From Spirosoma spitsbergense DSM 19989 (GTDB lineage: Bacteria > Bacteroidota > Bacteroidia > Cytophagales > Spirosomataceae): a DNA stretch of 64,000 nucleotides. The stretch is from contig NZ_KB893387.1 of NCBI RefSeq assembly GCF_000374085.1, forward strand, positions 131,224 to 195,223, written 5' to 3'. Made by a program: the position numbers and the translations under genes. Under the pieces are notes generated by a model that saw only the letters and a program-made list of their open reading frames with translations, was not told the origin of the DNA and searched no databases. Shown here piece by piece: positions 27,732 to 36,752 of this stretch (the first letter of the stretch is position 1; the number at the start of each line of letters is the position of its first letter).

Positions 27732-28245
27732 GGCAGATGCGAACGACGATAGCCGCCGGGATTTTATGATGAAAGTAAGTCTGGGTTTAGGCGGTCTGGC
27801 AGCCGTAGCCGTAAGCGTGCCGGTGGTAGGGGCTTTGATTGCCCCGCTGCTGGAAGCCAAGCCTGAACTATGGCGTAGCGTAGGTTCACCAGACGAGTTT
27901 CCGGTGGGTACTACTAAACTCGTGACCTTCGAAAATGCCGACCCTAAAACCTGGGCGGGTACCACGGCCCGTACCGCAGCCTGGGTGCGGCACGAGGAAG
28001 ATAATAAATTCACGGTGTTCTCGGTAAACTGTACGCATCTGGGGTGCCCGGTACGCTGGGAGAAAGACGCCGAACTATTCATGTGCCCCTGCCACGGCGG
28101 GGTGTATTATAAAGATGGCTCCGTAGCCGCTGGTCCACCACCCATACCCCTGCCTCAGTACGCAGTTCGGGTGGAGCAGGGTCAGGTGCAGGTCGGCACG
28201 GCTCCAATTCCTATTACCAACTTTGGCGATAACTCGACCGTATGA
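27718..28245 (+). CDS. Rieske [2Fe-2S] protein of a quinol-cytochrome c reductase
   Basis: A 175-residue iron-sulfur subunit. The N-terminus has a Tat-like SRRDFMMK motif and one membrane span. Cluster ligands are C105/H107 in CTHLGC and C123/H126 in CPCHGG; the disulfide cysteines C110 and C125 are also present. It accepts electrons from menaquinol and swings to the cytochrome c domain. Its stop overlaps the cytochrome b start (ATGA). Confidence 0.94.
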   Translation: MSKNKADANDDSRRDFMMKVSLGLGGLAAVAVSVPVVGALIAPLLEAKPELWRSVGSPDEFPVGTTKLVTFENADPKTWAGTTARTAAWVRHEEDNKFTVFSVNCTHLGCPVRWEKDAELFMCPCHGGVYYKDGSVAAGPPPIPLPQYAVRVEQGQVQVGTAPIPITNFGDNSTV

Positions 28246-29630
28246 AAATTCTTCGTTCCATCTGGCACTGGATTGATGACCGGACGGGCCTGTCTGAAAC
28301 CATCGGCCCGCTGGCCAGACACCTTGTGCCGCCCGGTGCCAAATGGGCGTATGTATTCGGGAGTGGCACACTGTTTTGCTTTATTTTACAGGTCGTTACG
28401 GGCGTTGGTCTGTCGCTGCTCTACCAACCCTCTTCAGAAGGGGCATATGAATCCCTGAAGTTCATTACCGATCAGGCCGCTTTTGGCCGGGTGCTGCGGG
28501 GGATTCACTTCTTCGGCGCATCGGGTATGATCATTCTGGTGGGTATTCACATGATTCGGGTATACATAACAGCCTCTTACAAATACCCGCGCGAGATGAG
28601 CTGGATTAGCGGGGTTTTCCTGCTGTTTCTGACCATTATCATGGGTTTTACGGGCCAGCTACTGCGCTGGGATTCCAACGGCGTTTGGTCGTCGGTGGTG
28701 GCGGCTGAAAATCTGGGCCGTATTCCGCTGGTGGGCACCACGCTGGCTCGCTTACTGATTGGGGGCGACACCATCGGGGCGCAGTCGCTAAGCCGGTTCT
28801 TTTCGTTCCACGTCTTTCTGTTCCCCGCGCTCATTTTTATGTTCGTGGGGTTTCATCTGTATCTGGTGTTCCGCAATGGCATATCGGAACCACCAAAAGC
28901 CGGTCGGCCGGTCGACCCGAAAACATACCGGAAATGGTATGACGACATGCTCAAACGCGAGGGTGTTCCCTTCTGGCCCGATGCTGCCTGGCGAGACACT
29001 ATGTTTGGCGCACTGGTCATTCTGGCTATTGTAGGGCTGGCCGTGATGATAGGGCCACCGGCATTAACACAACCCCCCGACCCGTCCATCGTCAACACCT
29101 CACCCGCCCCGGACTGGTACATGTTACCTATTTTCGCCCTGTTCGCGCTGATGCCGCCCCAGATTGAGTCTTTTGTTATTTTTGTGGGGCCAATCGTGGC
29201 GGTCCTGTCGTTGCTGGCGCTGCCGTTTGTGTCGGGTAAAGGAGAGCGTAGCCCCATCCGCCGACCCTGGGCGGTGTTTGGGGTCGTATGCGTTGTTATT
29301 TTTGTGGGGAGTTTGCTGGTAGTGGGAGAAATAGAACCCTGGTCGCCCCGGTTCAAAACGAAGCCGCTGGCGCAGTTTGTCCACTACGCCAGTCCAAAAC
29401 TGCAACGGGGTACGGTGCTGTTCTACAAAAAGGGCTGTCAGTACTGCCACCAGATAAAAGGGTACGGTGGATTGAAAGGCCCGAACCTGAGCGCGATTGG
29501 ACGCACCTGGACGGCAAACCAGTTAGCGGTCCGGATTGTCAATGGTGGGGGAGAGATGCCCGCCTACGGGGGTATACTCACTAAAACCGAACTCGCCGAT
29601 CTGGTCTTCTTTTTACAGATGCAAAAATGA
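28242..29630 (+). CDS. Cytochrome b (b/b6-type) fused to a C-terminal cytochrome c
   Basis: A 462-residue fusion. The N-terminal part holds the haem b ligands in spans with [21 protein letters not shown] and [10 protein letters not shown]...VGFHLYLVF. The QoI-side segment reads [23 protein letters not shown], i.e. a Pro-Asp-Trp-Tyr version of the PEWY motif. A further span (about 350-370) leads to a periplasmic cytochrome c with CQYCH near residues 398-402 and a Met in EMPAYGG. The fused haem c replaces a separate cytochrome c1. With Rieske and caa3 genes this forms a complete quinol-to-oxygen chain. Confidence 0.93.
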   Translation: MKILRSIWHWIDDRTGLSETIGPLARHLVPPGAKWAYVFGSGTLFCFILQVVTGVGLSLLYQPSSEGAYESLKFITDQAAFGRVLRGIHFFGASGMIILVGIHMIRVYITASYKYPREMSWISGVFLLFLTIIMGFTGQLLRWDSNGVWSSVVAAENLGRIPLVGTTLARLLIGGDTIGAQSLSRFFSFHVFLFPALIFMFVGFHLYLVFRNGISEPPKAGRPVDPKTYRKWYDDMLKREGVPFWPDAAWRDTMFGALVILAIVGLAVMIGPPALTQPPDPSIVNTSPAPDWYMLPIFALFALMPPQIESFVIFVGPIVAVLSLLALPFVSGKGERSPIRRPWAVFGVVCVVIFVGSLLVVGEIEPWSPRFKTKPLAQFVHYASPKLQRGTVLFYKKGCQYCHQIKGYGGLKGPNLSAIGRTWTANQLAVRIVNGGGEMPAYGGILTKTELADLVFFLQMQK

Positions 29631-29724
29631 GTTTGGGCGGTACGAACACAAAGTACAACTTGTGCTAAAACGGATTTATACAAGCTGGATTGGCAAATTG
29701 ACCATTCATCATTAACGGCTTCAC

Positions 29725-29763
29725 AGGTCGTGTTGTTAGGGTAATCTTTATACGACCTAACAA
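29725..29763. promoter_or_regulatory. Two overlapping inverted repeats just before the next gene
   Basis: AGGTCGT (29725-29731) can pair with ACGACCT (29752-29758), or TTGTTAGG (29733-29740) with CCTAACAA (29756-29763). The two pairings share bases and exclude each other. They end eight bases before the ATG at 29771, so they could affect translation or bind a regulator. Short stems; function unproven. Confidence 0.35.
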
Positions 29764-29770
29764 AACTGCT

Positions 29771-30349
29771 ATGCCCTCTTTTACAAAATCTGACCTCGAT
29801 TTGCTGCGTCTTGACTTGACTGTCAAGGCTAAGAATGGTCTCAATTTCATTGTTGCCGCGATCCTCATCTGGCTGTTGATCACGTATATCTGGACGTTGC
29901 CCTACTCCACTGGCTCCAGGGGGCTACTAACATTTTATGCAGGTGGGCTGATGCTGCCCCTGGCCTGGGTATTCTCGAAACTGATGCGCACCAGCTGGAA
30001 CATGCCCGACAATCCGATTCAACCGCTGGGTCTCTGGCTTAACTTCGCTCAGTTAGTGTATTTTCCTATTCTTGTGTTTGTCTATCTCAGGCATACCGAA
30101 CATTTTATCATGGTGTACGTCATCATTACGGGTGCCCACTTTTTGCCTTATGCCTGGTTCTATAATACCAAATCGTTTGCGGTCATGTCTGTCCTGATCA
30201 GTGTTGGTGCTATGTGGCTTGGCCTTATCCTACCCGTTCAGAACGTCTACCTGATTCCGCTTTTTTTGAGTGCTTCGCTGTGTGTTCTGGCAATTTGGAT
30301 AGGGTTGGATTATCAGGCCAAGAAAAAATTGGTCAAGGCTTATCTGTAG
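29771..30349 (+). CDS. Six-span hypothetical membrane protein
   Basis: A 192-residue protein with an amphipathic start (MPSFTKSDLDLLRLDLTVKAKNG) and about six hydrophobic spans, ending in a short basic tail. It has the look of small conserved integral membrane proteins of the DUF7010 sort, but I am not certain of the family. It has its own leader with inverted repeats and is separate from the oxidase operon by 140 bases. Confidence 0.7.
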   Translation: MPSFTKSDLDLLRLDLTVKAKNGLNFIVAAILIWLLITYIWTLPYSTGSRGLLTFYAGGLMLPLAWVFSKLMRTSWNMPDNPIQPLGLWLNFAQLVYFPILVFVYLRHTEHFIMVYVIITGAHFLPYAWFYNTKSFAVMSVLISVGAMWLGLILPVQNVYLIPLFLSASLCVLAIWIGLDYQAKKKLVKAYL

Positions 30350-30392
30350 TCTATAGTTATTCGGTTGCCTGAAATTTATCCAGTCAAACCGG

Positions 30393-30470
30393 TGTACCAC
30401 AGTGAGCCTGCACTGGTACGCCGGTGAGACACAAAACCTAATCGCTTTTCAGGTAGCCGGGTTTTGTGCT
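30393..30470. terminator. Bidirectional hairpins between convergent genes
   Basis: Two inverted repeats: ACCGGTGTACCA with TGGTACGCCGGT (one mismatch, 30393-30426), and CACAAAACC with GGTTTTGTG further right (about 30430-30470). They separate the membrane protein at 29771 from the porin gene on the other strand. Confidence 0.6.
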
Positions 30471-30492
30471 TTATCACAGATTGAGTTGTAGG

Positions 30493-31896
30493 CTATTGAA
30501 CATAAATCTGGTATTGCAGTACCACCGCTCCCTTGCTTCCGGTGTGAGGGGCTAAACCCGTGGTGGTATCGGCCAGTCCGAAGATGGGACGATTCTGATA
30601 ATTCAGCGAAAACTTACTGCCGTGCCCATTCACCAGCCAGTTAAGGCCCAGGTCATAACTCACCATCGTACTGGCCAATCGGTCGTAATTAGCCATCATT
30701 AGGGAAGCATAAGGCTGTAGTTGGCAGCTTGCTGGTTTGCTTTTTGGTAGTAGATACCCGGCTTGCCCGAAGAAAATGTCCCCCGTACCAATCATGGGAA
30801 ACGCATTGCCAGACCCGTTGAATGAACCCTGCCCCGCTACGACTCCATTGGCCGGGTTGTTGACCCCCAGATTACGGATGTAGCCCGGTCCAAAGTCATA
30901 ATGGGCGTAGCTGCCGTACAGCGTAACCGCCGAACTTTTTTCCCGGTTGATGGGCGCATCGTAGAAAACATCGACCGCAAGCAGGTTCATGGCCGTATTG
31001 ACTACCTGACCCTGTGCGTCGAGGTGAGCCATAGCACCGGGCTGCGTAATAAAACCGGCTCCAACGTTAAAAACCCGCTTCTGACCCAGGTAGGAACCCG
31101 TATTGTACGGAGTCAGGTTTGATTCCTGATCGAAAAACTGGTACGAGAAATAACCCTGTACCTGGTTACTGGGGGCATCCAGCGAGAAATCAGCATTTCT
31201 GGTTACCACCGTTGGGGCCATAGTAGAGGTCTGAATCGGTAGTGGATTGGTCAAGGCAATCCGGTAATCCAGTTTACCCAGTTTTCCTTTGGCGTAAACA
31301 CTCAGTTTCCGCAGAAACTGGTCGGTTGCATCGTTAGTTGCCTGCTGGTATAGCGGAGCATCCATACCCAAAATGGTACCCACACTCGGCGAGGCATAGC
31401 GCGAAAGACCACTCCAGGCCGTTAGCCCACCACCCAGCGAGAAGTGGCCGGGCACAACGGCGTATTCACCAATCACATCATGAAAAAACGTGCCGTTCTT
31501 ACGCGCCGACAGGTAGTTGAAGTTATTCTGCCCAAACTGTGCGTAGAAGAAAACCCGATCGGTTAGCTGACCGAATAGCTGAATCCGGGTCCGGCGCAGG
31601 CTCACATCGAAGGTTGACGGTTTCGCTGTTTCATACACGCTGGTACCGGGGTTACTGTCGTTATACCGCAGCCATAGCTGATTGAGAAACGTTACCTGAA
31701 TAAAGTGCTTCCCATCATCCGACAGGTTCATGCGTAGCATCGGTTTGGCGGCTGGTTCTGGTTTGGTAACGGGTGTTGTTGCCGGGGCGTTGGTGGAGTT
31801 CTGATCTGACGTTACCTGGGCTGAGCCAGTCAGGTACGTACCTGCTAATAGAAGCAGAAGCAAAAACAGCCGCTGTGAGGAGTAAGAACAGAGCAT
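30493..31896 (-). CDS. Outer-membrane porin, OprO/OprP-like
   Basis: The ATG at 31896 gives a clean signal peptide (LFLLLLLLAGTYLTGSAQ) and a 467-residue protein; 16 further codons are open upstream but would precede the signal. The rest is beta-strand rich with alternating aromatic residues and the R-R-T-R-I-Q-L-F-G-Q segment common to phosphate-selective porin-like proteins, and ends with a terminal aromatic-containing strand (LQYQIYVQ). Probable passive uptake channel of unknown selectivity. It follows a very strong hairpin that separates it from the GH130 gene. Confidence 0.75.
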   Translation of the reverse strand: MLCSYSSQRLFLLLLLLAGTYLTGSAQVTSDQNSTNAPATTPVTKPEPAAKPMLRMNLSDDGKHFIQVTFLNQLWLRYNDSNPGTSVYETAKPSTFDVSLRRTRIQLFGQLTDRVFFYAQFGQNNFNYLSARKNGTFFHDVIGEYAVVPGHFSLGGGLTAWSGLSRYASPSVGTILGMDAPLYQQATNDATDQFLRKLSVYAKGKLGKLDYRIALTNPLPIQTSTMAPTVVTRNADFSLDAPSNQVQGYFSYQFFDQESNLTPYNTGSYLGQKRVFNVGAGFITQPGAMAHLDAQGQVVNTAMNLLAVDVFYDAPINREKSSAVTLYGSYAHYDFGPGYIRNLGVNNPANGVVAGQGSFNGSGNAFPMIGTGDIFFGQAGYLLPKSKPASCQLQPYASLMMANYDRLASTMVSYDLGLNWLVNGHGSKFSLNYQNRPIFGLADTTTGLAPHTGSKGAVVLQYQIYVQ

Positions 31897-32065
31897 TGTA
31901 TTCGGTATTGATGTTGTATTTAAAAGAAACCGGGTAACCCCCATCTAATGTTTACAGCGATTGCCCGGTAAAGCATAGCGTTGGTCAATCAGTTGCGTCG
32001 GTCTGCTGACTCTGTGCTACTGCCGACATTCCATCTTTTTAGAGACAGGACTGGAAATACTTAAA

Positions 32066-32132
32066 ATAACGTGACTCCGGTATGGAGGTTACTTTGCCAG
32101 GCAAAGCGATCCCCATACCGGAGTCACGTTAT
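32066..32132. terminator. Long perfect inverted repeat after the GH130 gene
   Basis: Twenty-base arms (32066-32085 with 32113-32132) match perfectly, and the loop holds a second small stem CTTTGCC/GGCAAAG. On the minus strand a T-rich tract follows, so it should end GH130 transcription before the porin gene. Confidence 0.75.
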
Positions 32133-32146
32133 GTATACGTTTTGGG

Positions 32147-33634
32147 TCAGATAACCGCTGTTTTGGTCGTTTCCGGTTTACTTTTACCCGTCAGCTCCGC
32201 TAACAATTCCTGTACGTTTACAGTGGCAAAGCTACTGGCGTAGTCGGCCATGGCGTAAGGAATAATCAGTTCGTCGTTGTTGATGAGTCCACCGCAACTA
32301 TACACCACGTTGGGCACGTAGCCCTCCCGTTCGTTTTCGTCGGGACTCAGGATCGGCTCTTTCGTACGACCAATTACTTTGCTGGGGTCATTGAGGTCGA
32401 GCAGGAATGCACCGATGGCATACTTCCGCATAGGCCCTACGCCATGACTCAGTACTAACCAGCCTGCTTCCGTTTCGATGGGCGAGCCGCAGTTGCCCAG
32501 TTGTACATACTCCCAGTGATACGTTGGTTTCAGCAACAACTCTTTGGTTTGCCAGAAGTACAGATCGTCGGAGTACATCAGGTAAATATTCTCGCCGTCC
32601 TGCCGCGAAATCATGGCATATTTCCCATTGATCTTACGCGGAAACAGGGCCATTCCTTTATTGGAAACTTCGGCTCCGTTGAGCGTACTCACGCTGAAAT
32701 GGGTAAAGTCTTTGGTCGCCACTAACTGGGGAAACGTTACCTTTCCATTGTAAGCTGTGTAGGTGGCGTAGTAGGTAACCTGTCCATCGTCCTCGGTGAA
32801 CTGCACAAAACGGGCATCTTCAATACCGTTGGTTTCGTTGGGAGAGGTGGGGAAAATGCAGCGTTCGTCCAGGCTCTGGTCGTCTTCGAAGTGAATTTCG
32901 TAGTTCGATTTTGCCAACGCTGTCAAACCACTGGCAATGGTTTCGTACTCGGCATTGTAGCGGAATTGTGCCAGGACCCGCTTTATTTGTGCTTCGAGTT
33001 CGTCCAGGCTGAATTCGTCGCCCAGGCCAATCATCATCTTTTCCTGAATACTGTTTTCCAGCCGCAGCTCGTAGAGTTTTCGTTCAAACATAGCCCGGTT
33101 GAAGCGATGGTTAGGTACCATATCGGGCGAGGTTACATAGCGGGAGGGGGTTCGCAGGATGATTTTTCCCGCGTCGTCAATGTATCCCATTCGAAAAGAA
33201 ATGGACGAGATATGCCCTTCTCCGGTAGCGCGCAAGCTTAAAATGAATCGTTTGAAACCCGGTGGCACGTTGCTCTGATCGGGATGCCAGATCATGGACG
33301 GGTTGAACAGCGCAGCCGATTCGAGCGAGTATTCCATGGTAAAATAAGCACCCAGCAGCAACTTACGATCTTCGGGCAGTGGTTCGTCGGTCAATAGTTG
33401 GGGTTTGATCTGCTCGAACCGCTGAAGAAGGAACCGCTCCAGTTTATAGTGCCTCCCCCCAAACTCGCGAATTACCTCATCGAGTTTCTGTTCGGCTTCA
33501 TTATCACTCATGCTGCCCACGCGGGCAATTATTTTCAAGGTACGAGTCGTGCTGCCCAGATCAAACGGGCGAAATAACACTCGTGTTGGATCCGGTCGCA
33601 GAACGATACCAGTTCTGGTGGCTTTAATACTCAT
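32147..33634 (-). CDS. Glycoside hydrolase family 130 protein (beta-mannoside phosphorylase type)
   Basis: A 495-residue five-bladed-propeller enzyme. GH130 members cleave beta-1,2- or beta-1,4-mannosides, mostly by phosphorolysis. Conserved blocks include ETNGIEDARFVQF near residue 265, GNCGSPIETEAGWLVLSHGVG, and EREGYVPNVVYSCGGL near the C-terminus. A long N-terminal extension (about 150 residues) precedes the propeller, as in some Bacteroidota members. It is 150 bases downstream of a GT4 gene with its own promoter and a palindrome near the start. Whether it is a phosphorylase or a hydrolase cannot be read here. Confidence 0.88.
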   Translation of the reverse strand: MSIKATRTGIVLRPDPTRVLFRPFDLGSTTRTLKIIARVGSMSDNEAEQKLDEVIREFGGRHYKLERFLLQRFEQIKPQLLTDEPLPEDRKLLLGAYFTMEYSLESAALFNPSMIWHPDQSNVPPGFKRFILSLRATGEGHISSISFRMGYIDDAGKIILRTPSRYVTSPDMVPNHRFNRAMFERKLYELRLENSIQEKMMIGLGDEFSLDELEAQIKRVLAQFRYNAEYETIASGLTALAKSNYEIHFEDDQSLDERCIFPTSPNETNGIEDARFVQFTEDDGQVTYYATYTAYNGKVTFPQLVATKDFTHFSVSTLNGAEVSNKGMALFPRKINGKYAMISRQDGENIYLMYSDDLYFWQTKELLLKPTYHWEYVQLGNCGSPIETEAGWLVLSHGVGPMRKYAIGAFLLDLNDPSKVIGRTKEPILSPDENEREGYVPNVVYSCGGLINNDELIIPYAMADYASSFATVNVQELLAELTGKSKPETTKTAVI

Positions 33635-33650
33635 CTATATGTAGTAAGGG

Positions 33651-33666
33651 GTGTTTGTACAAACAC
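33651..33666. promoter_or_regulatory. Perfect 16-bp palindrome before the GH130 start, probable operator
   Basis: GTGTTTGTACAAACAC is fully self-complementary. It lies 17-32 bases upstream of the GH130 ATG and just downstream of a TAnnTTTG box, the place for a repressor site over the transcription start. The regulator is not identified. Confidence 0.55.
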
Positions 33667-33687
33667 AGAATAGAACGAAGAAGCCGC

Positions 33688-33721
33688 CAAAAGTAAGGTA
33701 TGATTCGTAAGAAAGTAGCAA
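33688..33721 (-). promoter_or_regulatory. Promoter of the GH130 gene
   Basis: On the minus strand TACTTTTG (33695 to 33688) is a perfect TAnnTTTG -7 box; a TTG at 33721-33719 lies 23 bases upstream, slightly far for a -33 element. Predicted start of transcription is near 33681. Confidence 0.5.
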
Positions 33722-33786
33722 TAGAATCGCTGAATCAATTGATTTTTAACTCTTTTACTCAGCCGTTCTCACGAATCGTTGACCGT

Positions 33787-36138
33787 TTATCCGTTCATCA
33801 GTATGGGCATTTTTACGTTGATGGGCTTTGCTGCAACCTGTTTTTTGTGGGCCAACTGTAACTCGGCCAGCGCTATCAGGTACGAAAGCGTCGATTCTGC
33901 CCCCTGGTTTTGATTGACCCGGTCAATGTGCAGTCCGTCACGGCATCCACCGGTTTGCTGGTCATATAATGGTAAGCCCAAGTCATTAAAACCCGAGAAC
34001 CATTTGAAAATTCGAATTGCGGTGCGGTACCATTCCTCGTCCCCCGTAACTTCAAAGGCGGCCAGGCAGGCCGATACTGTACTCTGCGCTTCCAGTGGTT
34101 GCTGATCGAAAAAAGCGCGGGGAAAGCCTTTGGTGTAAAAACCATTGGACCCGATGGGCTGGAAGTGTCCGTACTGCGAGGTTTGCAGGTCGATTAACCA
34201 CCGCAGCGAAGCGAGACCAGTCTCTACCAGCCGCTCATTACCGGAGCGCAGCAGGGCATGCGCCAGGATAGCATTGTCGTAGGTTAGTGCGTTCTCAAAC
34301 CAGGGCCAGTCTTCCATAGCCGTTTCGGTATAGCGGAACATCAGTTTATCGAGTAACTGCCGCTGAATGTTTTTAGCCAGCCGGTCGTCATTGAATTTTT
34401 TCTGGTACTCATGAATACCCAGCAATGAAAAGGCCCAGGCGCGGGGAGATGTCATGGACGACACGCCGGAGAGTACATTTTCCAGCATGTTCATCGCCCA
34501 GGCAACCGTGTTGCGGTCGGTAGACCGGCCAATACAGGTACCCAATGCCCAGATGGTACGACCGGTGCTATCGTCGGAACCTACCTCTTCGAGCCAACGC
34601 CGGTCGTAACTCATAAAATTACGGAAGCGCCGGTAGTCGTGTGCGTAGGCGTGATTGATAAAGGCACAGTAATTATCGGCGGTCCGGGCCAGTTTGGGAT
34701 CGTTCAGCCCGGCTTCCTGCAAAATCTGGGTCAGAATCAATGCCCGTGCGTTATCATCCGTACAATAGCCTTCCTCGTAATAAGGCAGGTGATGCCGGGC
34801 GTGCTGCACGATGCCAGTCGAATCGGTCAGCCGAAACAGATGATCAAGCCTTAACTCGGGCAGTTTGAAAGCGCCATTTGTGTGAGCACCCATTACGTAA
34901 GGCACTTCATTGTTGATGGTGCTCATCCGTTCTTGCCGGGCCTGGGTAAAGGAGTGAGCATACAATTTTATGACCTGCTCCCATATCATTTCGCGCCCCA
35001 TCAGGTAGGCCTTCTTCCGCATAGAATGGCGGGTAGGTTCATCCGACAGCAAGTTGATAATTTGCGTAGCCAGAGCTTCCGAATCGCCAAAGGGTACCAA
35101 TCCCCCGCGGCCATCGGCCAGGAGCTCTTCGGCGTGCCAGTAGGGGGTCGACACTACCGCTTTCCCACAACCGAAGGCGTAGGCCAGCGTGCCCGACGTA
35201 ATCTGGGCTGGATTCAGGTAAGGGGTAATGTAAATATCGGCCGAACCCAGGTATTCCCGTAAATCGGCCAGTTCAACAAACTGGTTGTAAAAACGAATAT
35301 GATCCCGCACGCCCAGGCTGGCCGCCAGTTTTTTCAGGCTGTTCCGATAGGCTTCTCCCTCATGCTTAAGCAGGTGCGGATGCGTAGCGCCCAGCACCAT
35401 ATAAACCACATTTGGGTGTTGCTCCACAATTTTAGGCAGTGCCTGAATCATGTTCTCAATTCCCTTATTGGGCGATAGCAAGCCAAACGTCAACAGCGTC
35501 TGTTTCCCCTCCATCCCAAACTTGTCCTTGTAAAAGTGCGGGTCGACAAAAGGCATATCGGGAATGCCATGGGGAATGACGTCTATTTTTTCATCGGGTA
35601 CTTCGTAAATGTTAACCAGGAAATTCCGCCCTTTCTCCGTCATACAAATCACCCGGGACGATAAATCAGCAATGCTTTTCAGCACCAGCAACTGTTCTTC
35701 ATTGGGATCTTTTAAAATGGTATGAAACGTGGTAACGATTGGCATGGTCAGGTTGCGCAACAGCGTCAGGATATAGCTACCGGCCGAGCCGCCATAAATG
35801 CCGTACTCATGTTGCAGGCATACCACATCAACATCTTTCGCATTCAGAAACTCAGCCGCTTTCTGATACGCGTTCTGGTCGTGCTGGTAAAAATCGTATC
35901 GAACTTCGCCCGGATAGTCATAGCCCTCCGGTGTATCGTTTACCGAGACGACAATGGCATTGGAATTGGTGATGAAGGAATTGTAGGATGCATAAAGGTC
36001 GGAGGTGAACGTAGCAATGCCGCACTGCCGGGGCAGGTAGTCACCAATAAAGGCAACATTTTGCGGGTTGTGCTCCCACACATCAGATGAGTGTTTATCT
36101 GGCGAAAGGGACCCATTATAGTTCATGAGCTTTGTCAT
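33787..36138 (-). CDS. GT4 glycosyltransferase with C-terminal helical-repeat domain
   Basis: A 783-residue two-part protein. Residues about 25-400 are a GT-B fold GT4 transferase: CGIATFTSDLY near the N-terminus, LLTFGLLSPNKGIENMIQALP in the nucleotide-sugar half, and the GTLAYAFGCGKAVVSTPYWHAEELL acceptor-site block. The C-terminal half (about 430-770) is all-helical with YYEEGYCTDDNARALIL and WPWFENALTYDNAILAHALL, like a six-hairpin toroid. The pair GT4 plus GH130 recurs in Bacteroidota and suggests synthesis and turnover of a mannose-containing glycan. A second ATG four codons in (36126) is equally possible. Confidence 0.82.
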   Translation of the reverse strand: MTKLMNYNGSLSPDKHSSDVWEHNPQNVAFIGDYLPRQCGIATFTSDLYASYNSFITNSNAIVVSVNDTPEGYDYPGEVRYDFYQHDQNAYQKAAEFLNAKDVDVVCLQHEYGIYGGSAGSYILTLLRNLTMPIVTTFHTILKDPNEEQLLVLKSIADLSSRVICMTEKGRNFLVNIYEVPDEKIDVIPHGIPDMPFVDPHFYKDKFGMEGKQTLLTFGLLSPNKGIENMIQALPKIVEQHPNVVYMVLGATHPHLLKHEGEAYRNSLKKLAASLGVRDHIRFYNQFVELADLREYLGSADIYITPYLNPAQITSGTLAYAFGCGKAVVSTPYWHAEELLADGRGGLVPFGDSEALATQIINLLSDEPTRHSMRKKAYLMGREMIWEQVIKLYAHSFTQARQERMSTINNEVPYVMGAHTNGAFKLPELRLDHLFRLTDSTGIVQHARHHLPYYEEGYCTDDNARALILTQILQEAGLNDPKLARTADNYCAFINHAYAHDYRRFRNFMSYDRRWLEEVGSDDSTGRTIWALGTCIGRSTDRNTVAWAMNMLENVLSGVSSMTSPRAWAFSLLGIHEYQKKFNDDRLAKNIQRQLLDKLMFRYTETAMEDWPWFENALTYDNAILAHALLRSGNERLVETGLASLRWLIDLQTSQYGHFQPIGSNGFYTKGFPRAFFDQQPLEAQSTVSACLAAFEVTGDEEWYRTAIRIFKWFSGFNDLGLPLYDQQTGGCRDGLHIDRVNQNQGAESTLSYLIALAELQLAHKKQVAAKPINVKMPILMNG

Positions 36139-36163
36139 AGATGTTGAGTTGACCGTACAAAAA

Positions 36164-36182
36164 AGAAGGTTCTTTACCTTCT
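36164..36182 (-). terminator. Small hairpin with T-run ahead of the GT4 gene
   Basis: On the minus strand AGAAGGT pairs with ACCTTCT around a five-base loop and is followed by six T, 26 bases before the GT4 start. It either ends the small gene at 36358 or acts as an attenuator in the GT4 leader. Confidence 0.5.
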
Positions 36183-36357
36183 ACTATAAGCATCCAGCTT
36201 CGTTTTTGTTTGGCCATCTACAACATATTCTTATCCGCGAGACTGTTTTTTTCTATTCTGCCAATTATCGTTTAAATAAATCTTGTTTTTGGACTATAAG
36301 CCTGCTTTGAAGCTTCCGCTCTTTTACGAGCCAGGTGGTAAAAGATACACCGTTCAG

Positions 36358-36660
36358 TTAAACTTCTTCCAGCAGGGTATCGAACGAAAGAAACTGGTTG
36401 CCAAATCGATGCTGCATACGCTGACGCAGGGCGTCGGCGTGTAGTTCCTGATACGTAATATAGTCTCTCATCGTTTCAAAATTCAACTGAAATGAATAGG
36501 TGATACCTCCGTTGTCAAGCTCGGTAAGCAGGCGGAGAATTTTGTGGGAAACGGGCAGTTCTGTGGCTTCGGCGGCTGATATAAAGAACCGTTTCATCCA
36601 CCGCAGCCAGTCATCGGCTACCTCGGTGGCAACGCTATAGGTCGTGTTGTAAAGAATCAT
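36358..36660 (-). CDS. DUF4286 family protein
   Basis: A 100-residue protein. The start at 36660 gives the usual family N-terminus MILYNTTYSV; six further codons are open upstream. Ferredoxin-like small alpha/beta protein with the WLRWMKRFFI and YQELHADALRQRMQHRFGNQFLSFDTLL blocks. Common in Bacteroidota; function unknown. Confidence 0.82.
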   Translation of the reverse strand: MILYNTTYSVATEVADDWLRWMKRFFISAAEATELPVSHKILRLLTELDNGGITYSFQLNFETMRDYITYQELHADALRQRMQHRFGNQFLSFDTLLEEV

Positions 36661-36752
36661 TGCCATACAAACGTACAATTGTCGGTGTAAGTTGGCTGTT
36701 TGGTTGTTTCTTTGCTTTCAGAAACTGATATATTCATTAAATAGTCTGATTT

